The notes under the pieces were generated by a model. It ran no database searches. It was not told the origin of the DNA and saw only the letters and a list, made by a program, of their open reading frames with translations. A stretch of 41,580 nucleotides of DNA, taken from NCBI GenBank assembly GCA_001803235.1, contig MHBL01000407.1:1-41580 (forward strand), written 5' to 3'. Positions 18,801 through 27,703 of the stretch are shown here, piece by piece. This stretch comes from Lentisphaerae bacterium RIFOXYA12_64_32. Lineage in GTDB: Bacteria > Verrucomicrobiota > Lentisphaeria > Oligosphaerales > YB12-FULL-65-16. Each line of letters begins with the position of its first letter. The stretch's first letter is position 1. The translations under genes and the position numbers were made by a program.

Positions 18801-19802
18801 CGGGGCCGTGCCGTTCGCATTGCCGCCGGTGATGGTGAATCCGTCAAGTATGGCGCCGCTTCCGCCGGTCACGATATGATAGGCGTTGTCAGCGTCATCG
18901 CCGACCGTCCCGATGTCGCCGCTCAGGACCGTCAGGTTCACGCCCGGGTTCCGCTGTGAACTCTGCGTCTCGGTTCCAACGAATCCGCCGAACACGCGCA
19001 CGTCGGTACCCAGCGCGAACGTCGCGGCGCGCGCCTCCCGCCGGTCGGTCGACGGCTTGTAGGTGCCTGCCGCCACCCAGACCTGGTTGTTCCGCTGCGC
19101 CATGGCCAACGCGTTCTTCAAGTCAGTGAAGGCATGGGTCCAGGACGAGCCGTCGTTGTTCCCCGCGGCGTTGTACTTCACGTAGTGGACGACGAGCGAG
19201 GCGGTGTACTCGTCGAGATTGTTCAACCCGTCGCCGTCCTGGTCGCCCGTGGCGTCATTCTGGTTGGGATTTGTGCCGTTAGCCACCTCGAACCCGTCCG
19301 GCACACCGTCATCGTCGGAGTCGGCGTCGTCCGGGTTGGTGGAGTAGGTGTTGATCTCGTCCCCGTCACTGAGACCGTCGTTGTCGTGGTCGGAGGTCGC
19401 GGGCGGCCCGAAATCGACGCGCTCCGGCACGCCACGGCCAGCGGCAAACAGCGTGGACTGCATCACAACCGTACCGCCATTCTTGAGCACCAGGTACAGG
19501 CTGTCGCCGGACTTGACCGCGTTGGCCCGCTCAACCGGATCATGCGCTTCGACGGCGACCGACAACCCATAGAAGAACGGGTGCACCTCGGCGTTCGAGC
19601 CGAGCTGGTAGCTGGTCAGAACCGTGCCGTCGGCCGTGCGCACCTCGACGGTGTAAGTGGTGTTCGCCGCGGTGATGGCAACGCCATCCACCGTCATGGT
19701 CCCGAACAGGATCATGTCGGGCTCGGGAACGATGGCTCGCGCCGCGAGCGCGGCCAGCACCAGCAGCAGCATGGCGCGCAACAGGTGTTGTAGGTGTTTC
19801 AC
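15888..19802 (-). CDS. Secreted 1304-aa protein with calcium loops, beta-helix, dockerin-like pair and two cohesin-like domains
   Basis: The start is GTG at 19802, with GAGG nine bases upstream and a signal peptide (MKHLQHLLRAMLLLVLAALA-ARA). Domains: thrombospondin-type-3-like calcium loops (DHDNDGLSDGDE...DSDDDGVPDG...DQDGDGLNN, about 138-200); a right-handed beta-helix rich in NGGG/NNT turns (about 205-570, pectate-lyase-like or autotransporter-like fold); a duplicated dockerin-like calcium motif (GDVTGDNIAGTVDASE and ADVSGDGQVGSMDASE, about 575-660, followed by DLNGDG); two cohesin-like domains (about 669-915); a tandem-95/cadherin-like domain (about 929-1020); and a C-terminal GWNLVSLPV module pair (about 1156-1304). 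Finding dockerin-like and cohesin-like parts in one chain, beside a protein with five cohesin-like domains, suggests self-association or assembly on that partner. No enzyme active site is recognised. Confidence 0.92.
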   Translation of the reverse strand: MKHLQHLLRAMLLLVLAALAARAIVPEPDMILFGTMTVDGVAITAANTTYTVEVRTADGTVLTSYQLGSNAEVHPFFYGLSVAVEAHDPVERANAVKSGDSLYLVLKNGGTVVMQSTLFAAGRGVPERVDFGPPATSDHDNDGLSDGDEINTYSTNPDDADSDDDGVPDGFEVANGTNPNQNDATGDQDGDGLNNLDEYTASLVVHYVKYNAAGNNDGSSWTHAFTDLKNALAMAQRNNQVWVAAGTYKPSTDRREARAATFALGTDVRVFGGFVGTETQSSQRNPGVNLTVLSGDIGTVGDDADNAYHIVTGGSGAILDGFTITGGNANGTAPDNSGGGMLNNGASPAVSHCVFLRNAAVNGGGIANRAGSVAAVLACTFQGNTATLGGGLYNDDADVAVTNCVFAGNFAASKGGGVYNGNTSAAVFANCTFGSNGAATAGGAVGSASNATPTLTNSIFWGDTPTEIVDEATAATTVNHSDVEGGWGGAGGNNITSDPVFDSDPGPGPDLTWYTADDDYGDLRLQIASQAIDAGSDAAVPAGVTTDIAGNTRIQRNHVDMGAYEAAPVAPFKWGDVTGDNIAGTVDASEVLQYYAELRDSFSGFPAVMRPDYPYGADVSGDGQVGSMDASELIRKKALLISQFTADLNGDGMGPDYGGGRSSPGEERGLRHLSVDSVSGELGGTVSIPVHVDDAAGVFGCYVKLTYPSALAAYVGFERGTLTGGWGNPVINTATPGQVIVVNAGGVLSGQGSLVVLKFSLRATGDGVIGLSRVQLNDGQIAASGSSNVPFSVLQPGTRRIMVDSVAGVVGTEVLVPVTIDDASDVSGYYVKFEYPATLMAYVGLNVGTLDGQWGLPLVNSSTAGRVIVVGSGAQPLSGTGSLFVLRFSLLAPGTGAMSLTKIELNDGVVPVVGSVGAACTVRASDTVPVATPQEHLVCRRNEQIQIQLSGTSPRRDALTFAIAANPIHGVLEGFDAVTGVVTYRPAPDYTGPDGFTFTAAAGSVTSVPAAVDILVYDGWVVTLHTSSVDVPTLQFGIDLAASNASDAGLDLASSLVTAPGFVARKGNGPRLLRDLRGSDSRRLWLLEVPGAEEGIRLSWSVDGLPATALKVCRISAPDGDVVPGTLGDMTALSELQFGTRENVLLLIRAVTNFELSLEPGWNLVSLPVEPLDGAVARVFADPGAPAGKTVHLGAVWGVNGTPDGGNAYAAATVIQALKGYWVYAVKSATLSVPGLPAFKTAVSVVPGWTLLGPAVTSAVVPGQSSASLLWGWGGTGYARVTVMQPGKAYWAYASKDGSLEVGD

Positions 19803-19837
19803 GGTACAGTGCCTCTGTTTCTTCGCCCGTTGGACCC

Positions 19838-19853
19838 GTCGGACAAGTCCGAC
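19838..19853. repeat. GTCGGAC-type short repeat and hairpin in the 71-base gap
   Basis: GTCGGAC-AA-GTCCGAC is a perfect 7-bp inverted repeat, and further degenerate copies (ggacccgtc, gaccggtcgg, gtcagac) surround it between 19831 and 19870. It lies between the stop of the 2564-aa gene and the ribosome binding site of the 1304-aa gene. Confidence 0.5.
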
Positions 19854-19873
19854 CGGTCGGCCGGGTCAGACGC

Positions 19874-22800
19874 TCAGTTGCCCGAATACGCGTACGTCTG
19901 GAAAAACACTTTGATGTCGCTGACGCCGTTCTCGTCACGTTCGCCGCTCGGACCGATGACCTTGCCGTGGATGAACGTATCCAGTCCGTCATCCGGATCG
20001 AACAGCAGCGTGCCGCCCGGGATGACCAGCATCCACTGCGAGTTCCAGACCGAGCGCCCGATCAGGCGGCTGTTTGAAATCGCCTCGCTGGGGTTGAAGT
20101 CGCCGCTGTCGTGATAGGCGCGCAGGCTCGAGAAGCGCCGGATCTCCGAGAACGTGCCGCTGAGCGAATCAAACATCGGCATCCAGCCCGGGTCGTTCAT
20201 GTCGGACGAACCGATGGGATACGGCACGGGCAGGCACTGATCGACGACGCGCCACTCGCGCGTCTGGAAGTCATACGCCGATGGCGAGCGCAGTATATCG
20301 ATGCCGACGGGGATCAGGTAGACGCGCGGTGTCTTGGACAACCCGCTGCCATTGTAGTTGGTGAACCAGACGCCGACGGAACGGATCTTGGTGGCAAAGT
20401 AAGTCGGGTCATACGCACTGTCACCACCGCCCAGCGGCCAGCCGAAGAAGTTCAGGCCAAACGTGACCGTGGTCGGGAAACGCACGACGATAGCCGGTTG
20501 CGGCCCCTGGGACTCGAGTGTGAACGGCCGGCAGTAGCGCCGGAACTCGGGCAGGTCCCAGATGTTCGGGACCCGGTGCTGTTCGAGCACCGCGCGCCAC
20601 TCGCCGTCCGACTCGTCCTTGAGTCGGAACAGCTCCTGCCGCAGCGAGAAGCGGGACGTCTCGGTCTGGGGATTGTTGAACCCGAGCTGGGTCTTGTACA
20701 CCTGGAAGTTCTGGTTGAGCCGTGCCAGCGGATCGGCAAGGCCCGGGGCGCCGGCGACCGGCACGCCGCTGCTCATCTGCCCGAGAGCGCGCTGCCGCAC
20801 GATATCGGTCACGAACCCGCGGCCGCTGCCCGAGGCGCTGCCCAGCAGGTTCAGTTCGTAGTCGTAGGCGGTGGCCGCCAGGTAGACGTAGCGCGCGGCC
20901 ATGTCAAACTGGGCGCGGTACTTCTGCAGCGCGTCGTTTCGGAAGATACGGAACGCCATGTCCTGGTAGCGGTACTGCTGCACATCACTGGCGGTCTGAC
21001 GCCGGAACGTGCTCAGTTCCTGCATCAACCGTTCTCCCTCCGCCAGTTTCGCCTGGTACTCGCCCATGGTCTGCGCCACAACCTCCTTGAGCGAGTAGCA
21101 TTCCATGCGCAGGACCGGCTCCTCGCGGATCATGGCTTCCAGGTCACCGACCATCGACGCGAGTTCGTACTTCATGCCTTCCTCTTCGAGCCGAATCTCC
21201 GTCTGCAGGTCCACGCCTTCCTTGCCCAGTTCGACCGCGCTGGCGGCGAACTCGGACGCATTGGCCGCCGTATCGAGGAGCTGTTCCACCACGCCCGTCG
21301 TGGTCTTGATGGCGCCGCGCGCCACGAACGACGGGTCGCAGGCAAACCCGACGACCGTGGGCAGGAACTCGATCGTCGACTCGCTGATCCGGTTGGTCCA
21401 CGCATTGACCTCGCGCAGGGCCATGGCTGTGCCGTTGAGCACGCCGATGGCCTTGTTCATGCCCGTGATCGTGTCCCGGTGGTCGTCCATGATGTTCAGG
21501 GTCAACTGGTTCTGTGCATGCTGCGCCTGGATGTCGCCCACTTGCACGTTGATCCGGGTCAGCAGGTTCTCGTAGTTCACCACGGCCTGCTGGTAGCGGG
21601 CCCGGGCCTGGTGCAGGTCGGAGAGGATCTGCTGCAGCTCGCCCGGGGCGCGCCGCGCGGTCCAACCGTCGCGTTTGATGAAGTCGAACCCGTTCAGCGA
21701 GATGGTGTAGGTGACCTCGGTGATGCCGTCGCCATCGGGATCAAACGCCTCTTCGTCGGTGTTGCCGTCCAAGCTGATGCCAAAGCTGCCGTTCGGCATC
21801 TGCTTGAAGTAGGTGCGAATCTCCTGCGCGCCGAGTTCGGGCGCCGTGTCGCCGGTCAGTTCCGTGGCGTCGGTGTACATGTAGTGGTAGATATCGGCAC
21901 CTTCGTAGCCGGTCGGATAGGTGCCGCCCGGTCCGATGTCCTCGGCGTAGGGATATCCAAAGATCTCGATGAGCCGGTTGACGTAGTCCCGCTCCTGATC
22001 CTGGACGTTGCGCGTGAAGTCGGTCGAACTGTCCTGGTTCAGGCGCAGCATCTGCGACATCTGGTTGACATGGTCGAACACGGTCACGGCGTTCTCCATG
22101 GCGTCCACGGCGCGGTCGTAGACCTGCTCGAAATGCGTCTTGCCGGCGTCGATCTGCGACGGGTCGATGTCGAACGGGACCACGCCCTTGGCCAGCCCGA
22201 GCGGGTTCAAGCCGGTGTCGGCCTGAGTCACCTTGGCCTGGATCTTGTTGAACTGCACGGCGATGTCGCCGATCTCGGTGACCGTCGAACGGTCGATCTT
22301 CGCGATGCCTTCGTGGTCGGGGTTCGGGTCTTCGTCCGGAACCAGGGCGTTGGCCGTGACCCAGTCGAAGTAGGCGCCCATGCCAGCGCGCCGCCCCCAT
22401 TCGGACAGGCCCCAGGCCCGCTTCGAGTCCGGGTCGCTCGGGGTGTCCTGCTCGGTGTCCTTGTAGCCCTGCCACTGGCCGGCCGGGTCGTCGACGTAAT
22501 GCCCGCGGTAGGTCAGGTCGACAATCTCGGCGCCGCACTTGGCTTTGGCGGCGGCAAACCGCGCGAACTTGCGTTCGTCCAGGTAGTCGACCAGCACGGG
22601 CACGCCGGCGACCAGGACCGACTCGGCCCGCGGACTCCACGTGTAGTTCGGATGCCGCAGCAGGCGGTACTGGGTCTTGATGGCCATCAGGTAGTGGCCC
22701 CAGGCATCGCCGTGCCCCTGCGGGTACATGAGCTTGGCGTCCAGCTCGTTGATGACGCCGTCGTCGTTCTGGTCCGTGATGTTGTAGCTCATGGCATAGG

Positions 22801-25800
22801 CCAGTTCGCCATCGCCATTGGTGAAGTTCCAGAACAAACGGTTGTAGACCGGTTGCGCGGCGACGGGCGCTTGCACGTCATCGCGGCCGCGGAGCAGGAC
22901 GAGTTCCTCGTCGAGCAGAGAACTGAGCTGGTTCTGGAAGGTGAACAGCGACGACGCCAGGTTGCCGTACTCGCCGCTGGCGGTGGTGAACCCGATCGTC
23001 GGGTCGCTGGCGTCGGCGTATGCTTCATTGCCGAGCAGGACGTAGAGTTCCGCGATGCGCGTCGCCGCGTTGAGCAACGCCGTGTTCGCCGGCCCGTAGT
23101 TGATCGGCGGCGTGCCCTCGATGGACAACGACATACCGCGTTCGAGCACCGTCTGGTACGCCTCGATCAGGCCCAGGCTGTTCAGCACGTCCGGGTCCGC
23201 GCTCATGGCGATGGGGCCCTCGTACCGGTGCCCTGCCTGCATGAGCATGCTCGTGGTCGTGTTGGTCGGCGTCTTGTGGAAGTCCTTGACGCGCGACTCG
23301 AACGGGTTCAATCCGTTCACCACACGCTTGATCCAGCCTTCGGCCAGTTGCGGGCGCGGCCGCAGCAGCGTTCCGCCGGGCGAACCGGCCCACGGACTGA
23401 AGTAATCTGTGTCCGGGACCCCGCCGCCGTTCTGGTAGTCGTAGCCGGGGTCGCGGTTGTCCCCGGCCTGTAAGCCGCTGTAGCGCACGTAGAACCAATT
23501 GTCGGAAATGGTCAGAATGCTGGAACCGGAGATGGTCAGGTCCACCGCGCCGATACCACTCTTGTCGTCGAGGCGCTGCCACAGGTTGACCGGGTTGCCG
23601 TCTCCGGGTCGGGTCGTGGGCGGGAACCCGGTCACATCGGGATGGTACCACCAGTCGACGTAGATGTTGTCCGGCGTGCCGCCGAAGTCGCCGCTGTGCC
23701 GCAGCGTCAACTGCTCATCGAAGAGGTTGTCGGACTGGATCACCTTGATCTCGCCGATGTAGACCGGTTCGGCCACGCGCAGGATACTCAGGCTGACGGG
23801 CAGCGGGCTCAGCGACGCCGAGTTGTTGAAGGCAAGCGTGACGTAGCCGGTCCCTTCGGCGGCGCCCGCGGTCAGGGCCTTGGTCCTGCCGATGAGTCCG
23901 ACCGGGTCGTTGGGCTCGATGGTGAGAGCGTAGAGCTGGTTCAACGCGCTGCGGTACGCGGTGTTAGTGCTCAATCCGCGAAGCAGGTCGAACTCCTTGC
24001 GGCTCATGATATTCGGCAACAGCAGCGGATCGCCCGCGCCGGACTCGTCCAAGTACCCCTTGAAGCCCAGCTTACGACTCACGCTATTGTAGAAGACCCG
24101 CGTGCGCAGGTGGAACGGCAGGTCGGAGAAGACCCGCAGACTGCCCTGCGTCTCGGCCTTGATCGTCGACGGCAGCGTCAGCAAGTCGACCGTGCGCTCG
24201 CTCAACGGATCGATCAGCCGCACCAGGTCCAGGTCGGCCTCCTGGTAGACGATCTGCACGGCTGCCTGGTTCTTGATATCGGGCAGCCCACGCTTCGCGG
24301 TCATCAGGGTTTCACCGACGCTCAGCGACGGCGTGTCCTCCGGCCAGGAAATGGTGTAAATGACGGGCATGGGCGTATTTCGGGTCCCGCCCAGGAGGTC
24401 GAGCCACGGCACGAAGCTGCCGGCACCGAGAGTGGCATCCTCGAAGTAGAAGCCCTGCTGCAGTTGGTAGTAGTACCGCGCCCTGAGCGTGCCGGCGCAC
24501 TTGCCGTAGATAACGCCCTTGTAGTCCGTCCAGCCGGACGTGCCCTGGTCGACGCTGTTCAGCGGCGAGATCGGCATGACGGCCAGGGGATACGGCAGGC
24601 CGACGGGGTTGCCGGCAGTTCCGGGGTAGTTGAACGTGTAGTTCGCGTCGGTCGCCAGCACGTGGTACACCTTCATGGCCCACTCGCTGCGGACCGTGTC
24701 GAAGTGCTTCAACAGCACATACGGCTCCGAATGGCCGTATTCAGCGTTCAGGTCGGAGCGCAGCGCGAAGAGCGCGGAGGCCGAGCCGCCGCCGGGTGCG
24801 AACAGCGCGTGCTCCTCGTTCGGATTGAACCCCGGCTTGGTGGGGTCGGGCTGGTCGTAGATCTGCATGGAGTGGAAACTGCTCTCCAGCAGCACAGGCT
24901 GGTCGTAGACCTCGGACCCCAACTGGCTGGCAATGACGATCTGGTCGCAACCCGTCGGCCAAGCGCAGTTGTAGCGCACCGGCTTGACCGGCCAGCCGAC
25001 CCCGGTGACGCCGTTGCGCTCGAACCAGACCACGAGCAGGTCGTCGGTCTCCGTGTTCGGATCGTCCAGATTGACCGGAATAATGGCGCCGCGGCGCGCG
25101 GCCCGGTCGTGGGCGCGACTCGCGTTGGTCGGACTCCCGTCGTAGAACGCATTCGCGAAGAACACGTACCCGTTCTTGCCGTTCACGTCATTGTGACGGT
25201 AGTCCTTGCCTTGCGGCGGATTGGCGCCGCGCACCGTCAACCCGACATCCCAGTCCTCCTCCTCGAAGACCAGTGAGTCGTACTTGGCCAGGGTCTTCGC
25301 CACGGTGAAATACGAGGTCGCCTGGACCACACTCGTGCCCTCGGCCTTGTTGAAGTACTGCAGCACGGCGTATCCGGGTGTCGTGGCGCTGAACGTACTA
25401 CTGCTATAGGCCGCATCGTTCGTCTTGTAGGCAATGGTTTCGGCGAAGCCGACGTTCTTGTCGCCCGTCTCGGTGACGGCGACCGGCACCTCGGCAATGT
25501 GGAGTTGCGGGTACATCGGCCAATCGGCCGAGCCGATGATCTCGACGAAATCGGTCGAATTCCAGTCGTTGTTCTTGCGCCACTTGACGTTCGCCGCCAC
25601 CGGACGGATCGCAAACAACTGCCCGTTGAACTGGCTGAAGAAGAAATACTCCGCCTGGTTCGCCCCGGGATCACTCAGGATGTCGATGACGGGCGGCAGC
25701 GTGACGGTGTCGAAATCCGGCGCATCCGCCGGACGCGCAATCGTGCCGCCGACGTCCCAGAACTCCTTGAGGAACTCGCCGGTGGTGCGCGGAATCTTGG

Positions 25801-27568
25801 CGATGAACGCATCCTGGCCACCGGTCGCGGTGAAGAACTTGTAGTCGAACCCCGTGGTCTGGGCGAAGTAGCCGCCGATCGAGACCAGCCCGTAGCTGTC
25901 GAACGTGACACAATTCGCCTGGTCATCGCCGAAGCCGCCGGCCGAGTTCACCCAATCCCAATCGGCGGTCTCAGGCGTGCGGCTCTCAACCCGGACTTTG
26001 CCGAGGAACGCGTCCGTCGCGCCAAAGGCGTAAAGACTGAACGCGCCGAACGCGGCGTAATCGCTGCAATGGCCGGCGACAAACAACTCGCGGACCATGT
26101 AGGTATCGCCGAGTTCGGGGGTCAATTCGTTGTCGGCAGAGAACTCGAACAGATTGATCCTCAACCCGATATCGCTTCCCGCGCCGCCGCCCGGCAGGAC
26201 CCACTGGTAGGCGCCGCTCGCATCGAAACGGGCCACGAACATGTCCTGGCCGCCGGCACTGGCCTCGACATCGCCGGGCCCGGGTGTTGGGCCGAACGTG
26301 GCACTGCCCGCGAACCCGCCGCAAACGTAGAGGCTGCCGTCGCTGTCGCGGGCCACGCCGCGCCCGGCTTCGTCCGCCGCACCGGTGGCGACCGTCGTGG
26401 CCCACTGCCAAGTGCCGTCCGTGTTGATCTTGGCCAGCAACACGTCCTGGCTGCCGTTGCCGTTGTCCGGCAAGCTGTATGCGCTGCCGTCAAACGCGAC
26501 GGCCGCGCGGTAGTCGCCGACCACGTAACTGTTGCCGAGGTCGTCGATCTCGATGCTCTGGCCGCGGTTGGCACCCGTGCCGCTCGCCGTGGCGACCCAG
26601 AGGAAGGTGCGGTTGGTGCCCCACTTGGCGACGAACAGATTGTCGTTCGCGCCGGTGTAGGGTAGCACGCTGCCGCCGATCGTGGCACTCGGCCCGTAGT
26701 ACCCGGTCACGAGCAGGAACTGGTCGGAGCGCAGCTTCATGTCCAGGGCCGCACACTCGGCCAGTCCCGAACCGGCGCTGGTGATCGGGTTCGGGTCGCT
26801 GCCGGTCTTCCACGCGGGCAGCATCGCGCCGTCCGCGTCATAGGCCATGATGAAAAGCTTGCCGTCCATCTGCCCGGCCACGTAGACACGGAGCGCGCTG
26901 TCGACGACAATGGCTCGCGCCACGTCGTCCTCCGAGTCCGTTCCGAGCCGGTTGGCCCACAGCCACTCGCCGTGGAACCGCAGGCCGCCCGCTTCCGACG
27001 TCTGGGTGGTGCGGTTGTTGACGCGACCGACAAAGATGTCGCGCGAGTCGCCCTGCGAAGTGAGCGTGATGGGCTCGCCGTCCACGCCGCGCAGCGTCAG
27101 TTCGCCCTTGAAACTCCCGGCGACGAACAGCGTTCCGTCCTCTTCGGGCAACCCGCCGGTCAGGGGTGCCATGGCGTACACCGCGTCGTCGTCGATCTCG
27201 GTATCCGCGTCGCCGCCGAACGTGTGGACCCAGTTCGTGTACTTCAGGCCCTGCCCGTCGGTCGAGGGTGCGGCCGAACCCGGCCCGGCCCCGATCACCG
27301 GGCCATAAAGCGTGTCCGGGCCGCCAGACTGCGACGGCGGAATGGTCGCCGTGGTGGAGGTGACGCCCGAGATGCCGCCCACGATCGAGTAGCACGAGTA
27401 CACGACGTTCGTGCCGTGCCCCGCACCGTTGACCATGGCGCTGCCGTCGACCTGGTTGCCGCCGACCAGTTTCGGCGGCGACTGCTGCTCCGCGCGGCTG
27501 CCGGACGCTGCCAGGAGCAACAGGCAGCAGCCCAGCAGGGCGCTCAGGCATCTCTTGACGTTTCGCAT
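19874..27568 (-). CDS. Secreted 2564-aa protein: beta-propeller N-terminus and Tc-toxin-A-like helical C-terminus
   Basis: The start at 27568 is supported by AGGTGG just upstream and a signal peptide (MRNVKRCLSALLGCCLLLLA...SRA-EQ). Residues about 130-600 form an SBBP-type beta-propeller: repeated 'G.DxFVAK...WxWxxxxG...D.GxxxxVaiD..G..YVxG.F.G...FG' blades. A long beta-rich region of unknown family follows. A single dockerin/EF-hand-like loop (DQNDDGVINELDAK) sits near residue 1600. Residues about 1977-2243 are strongly helical and probably coiled. The last 320 residues resemble the C-terminus of Tc-toxin A subunits (FDMAARYVYLAATAYDYELN, RFSLRQELFRL, then WMLVIPG and GVSDIKVFFQTYAYSG near the end). 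No TcB/TcC (Rhs) partner is in the window. A toxin role is not established; an adhesive or transport scaffold is equally possible. Confidence 0.88.
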   Translation of the reverse strand: MRNVKRCLSALLGCCLLLLAASGSRAEQQSPPKLVGGNQVDGSAMVNGAGHGTNVVYSCYSIVGGISGVTSTTATIPPSQSGGPDTLYGPVIGAGPGSAAPSTDGQGLKYTNWVHTFGGDADTEIDDDAVYAMAPLTGGLPEEDGTLFVAGSFKGELTLRGVDGEPITLTSQGDSRDIFVGRVNNRTTQTSEAGGLRFHGEWLWANRLGTDSEDDVARAIVVDSALRVYVAGQMDGKLFIMAYDADGAMLPAWKTGSDPNPITSAGSGLAECAALDMKLRSDQFLLVTGYYGPSATIGGSVLPYTGANDNLFVAKWGTNRTFLWVATASGTGANRGQSIEIDDLGNSYVVGDYRAAVAFDGSAYSLPDNGNGSQDVLLAKINTDGTWQWATTVATGAADEAGRGVARDSDGSLYVCGGFAGSATFGPTPGPGDVEASAGGQDMFVARFDASGAYQWVLPGGGAGSDIGLRINLFEFSADNELTPELGDTYMVRELFVAGHCSDYAAFGAFSLYAFGATDAFLGKVRVESRTPETADWDWVNSAGGFGDDQANCVTFDSYGLVSIGGYFAQTTGFDYKFFTATGGQDAFIAKIPRTTGEFLKEFWDVGGTIARPADAPDFDTVTLPPVIDILSDPGANQAEYFFFSQFNGQLFAIRPVAANVKWRKNNDWNSTDFVEIIGSADWPMYPQLHIAEVPVAVTETGDKNVGFAETIAYKTNDAAYSSSTFSATTPGYAVLQYFNKAEGTSVVQATSYFTVAKTLAKYDSLVFEEEDWDVGLTVRGANPPQGKDYRHNDVNGKNGYVFFANAFYDGSPTNASRAHDRAARRGAIIPVNLDDPNTETDDLLVVWFERNGVTGVGWPVKPVRYNCAWPTGCDQIVIASQLGSEVYDQPVLLESSFHSMQIYDQPDPTKPGFNPNEEHALFAPGGGSASALFALRSDLNAEYGHSEPYVLLKHFDTVRSEWAMKVYHVLATDANYTFNYPGTAGNPVGLPYPLAVMPISPLNSVDQGTSGWTDYKGVIYGKCAGTLRARYYYQLQQGFYFEDATLGAGSFVPWLDLLGGTRNTPMPVIYTISWPEDTPSLSVGETLMTAKRGLPDIKNQAAVQIVYQEADLDLVRLIDPLSERTVDLLTLPSTIKAETQGSLRVFSDLPFHLRTRVFYNSVSRKLGFKGYLDESGAGDPLLLPNIMSRKEFDLLRGLSTNTAYRSALNQLYALTIEPNDPVGLIGRTKALTAGAAEGTGYVTLAFNNSASLSPLPVSLSILRVAEPVYIGEIKVIQSDNLFDEQLTLRHSGDFGGTPDNIYVDWWYHPDVTGFPPTTRPGDGNPVNLWQRLDDKSGIGAVDLTISGSSILTISDNWFYVRYSGLQAGDNRDPGYDYQNGGGVPDTDYFSPWAGSPGGTLLRPRPQLAEGWIKRVVNGLNPFESRVKDFHKTPTNTTTSMLMQAGHRYEGPIAMSADPDVLNSLGLIEAYQTVLERGMSLSIEGTPPINYGPANTALLNAATRIAELYVLLGNEAYADASDPTIGFTTASGEYGNLASSLFTFQNQLSSLLDEELVLLRGRDDVQAPVAAQPVYNRLFWNFTNGDGELAYAMSYNITDQNDDGVINELDAKLMYPQGHGDAWGHYLMAIKTQYRLLRHPNYTWSPRAESVLVAGVPVLVDYLDERKFARFAAAKAKCGAEIVDLTYRGHYVDDPAGQWQGYKDTEQDTPSDPDSKRAWGLSEWGRRAGMGAYFDWVTANALVPDEDPNPDHEGIAKIDRSTVTEIGDIAVQFNKIQAKVTQADTGLNPLGLAKGVVPFDIDPSQIDAGKTHFEQVYDRAVDAMENAVTVFDHVNQMSQMLRLNQDSSTDFTRNVQDQERDYVNRLIEIFGYPYAEDIGPGGTYPTGYEGADIYHYMYTDATELTGDTAPELGAQEIRTYFKQMPNGSFGISLDGNTDEEAFDPDGDGITEVTYTISLNGFDFIKRDGWTARRAPGELQQILSDLHQARARYQQAVVNYENLLTRINVQVGDIQAQHAQNQLTLNIMDDHRDTITGMNKAIGVLNGTAMALREVNAWTNRISESTIEFLPTVVGFACDPSFVARGAIKTTTGVVEQLLDTAANASEFAASAVELGKEGVDLQTEIRLEEEGMKYELASMVGDLEAMIREEPVLRMECYSLKEVVAQTMGEYQAKLAEGERLMQELSTFRRQTASDVQQYRYQDMAFRIFRNDALQKYRAQFDMAARYVYLAATAYDYELNLLGSASGSGRGFVTDIVRQRALGQMSSGVPVAGAPGLADPLARLNQNFQVYKTQLGFNNPQTETSRFSLRQELFRLKDESDGEWRAVLEQHRVPNIWDLPEFRRYCRPFTLESQGPQPAIVVRFPTTVTFGLNFFGWPLGGGDSAYDPTYFATKIRSVGVWFTNYNGSGLSKTPRVYLIPVGIDILRSPSAYDFQTREWRVVDQCLPVPYPIGSSDMNDPGWMPMFDSLSGTFSEIRRFSSLRAYHDSGDFNPSEAISNSRLIGRSVWNSQWMLVIPGGTLLFDPDDGLDTFIHGKVIGPSGERDENGVSDIKVFFQTYAYSGN

Positions 27569-27623
27569 CGCACCACCTGCGTGTGCTTGGGTTTTCGGCT
27601 CCACCGCGCGTGGCGGGGAGAAC

Positions 27624-27653
27624 ATACGACGCATAGGACCGATACGACGCATA
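27624..27653. repeat. ATACGACGCATA short direct repeat upstream of the 2564-aa gene
   Basis: ATACGACGCATA occurs at 27624-27635 and again at 27642-27653, with a related atacgtcc next to it. It lies in the gap between the tail-fibre-like gene and the start of the 2564-aa gene. Reading it as protein gives only low-complexity YASYRSY/RRIGPMRR strings, so it is not coding. Two copies of CCTGGCGGCC flank the adjoining 27657-27691 stretch. Confidence 0.5.
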
Positions 27654-27703
27654 CGTCCTGGCGGCCGGCCGGCATGCGGCCCCTGGCGGCCAGAGCAATG
27701 CGT

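Noticed and set aside
15888..19802. Classical cellulosome scaffoldin locus
   Set aside because: No glycoside hydrolase catalytic domains or surface-layer anchors; cohesin- and dockerin-like domains also occur widely outside cellulosomes.
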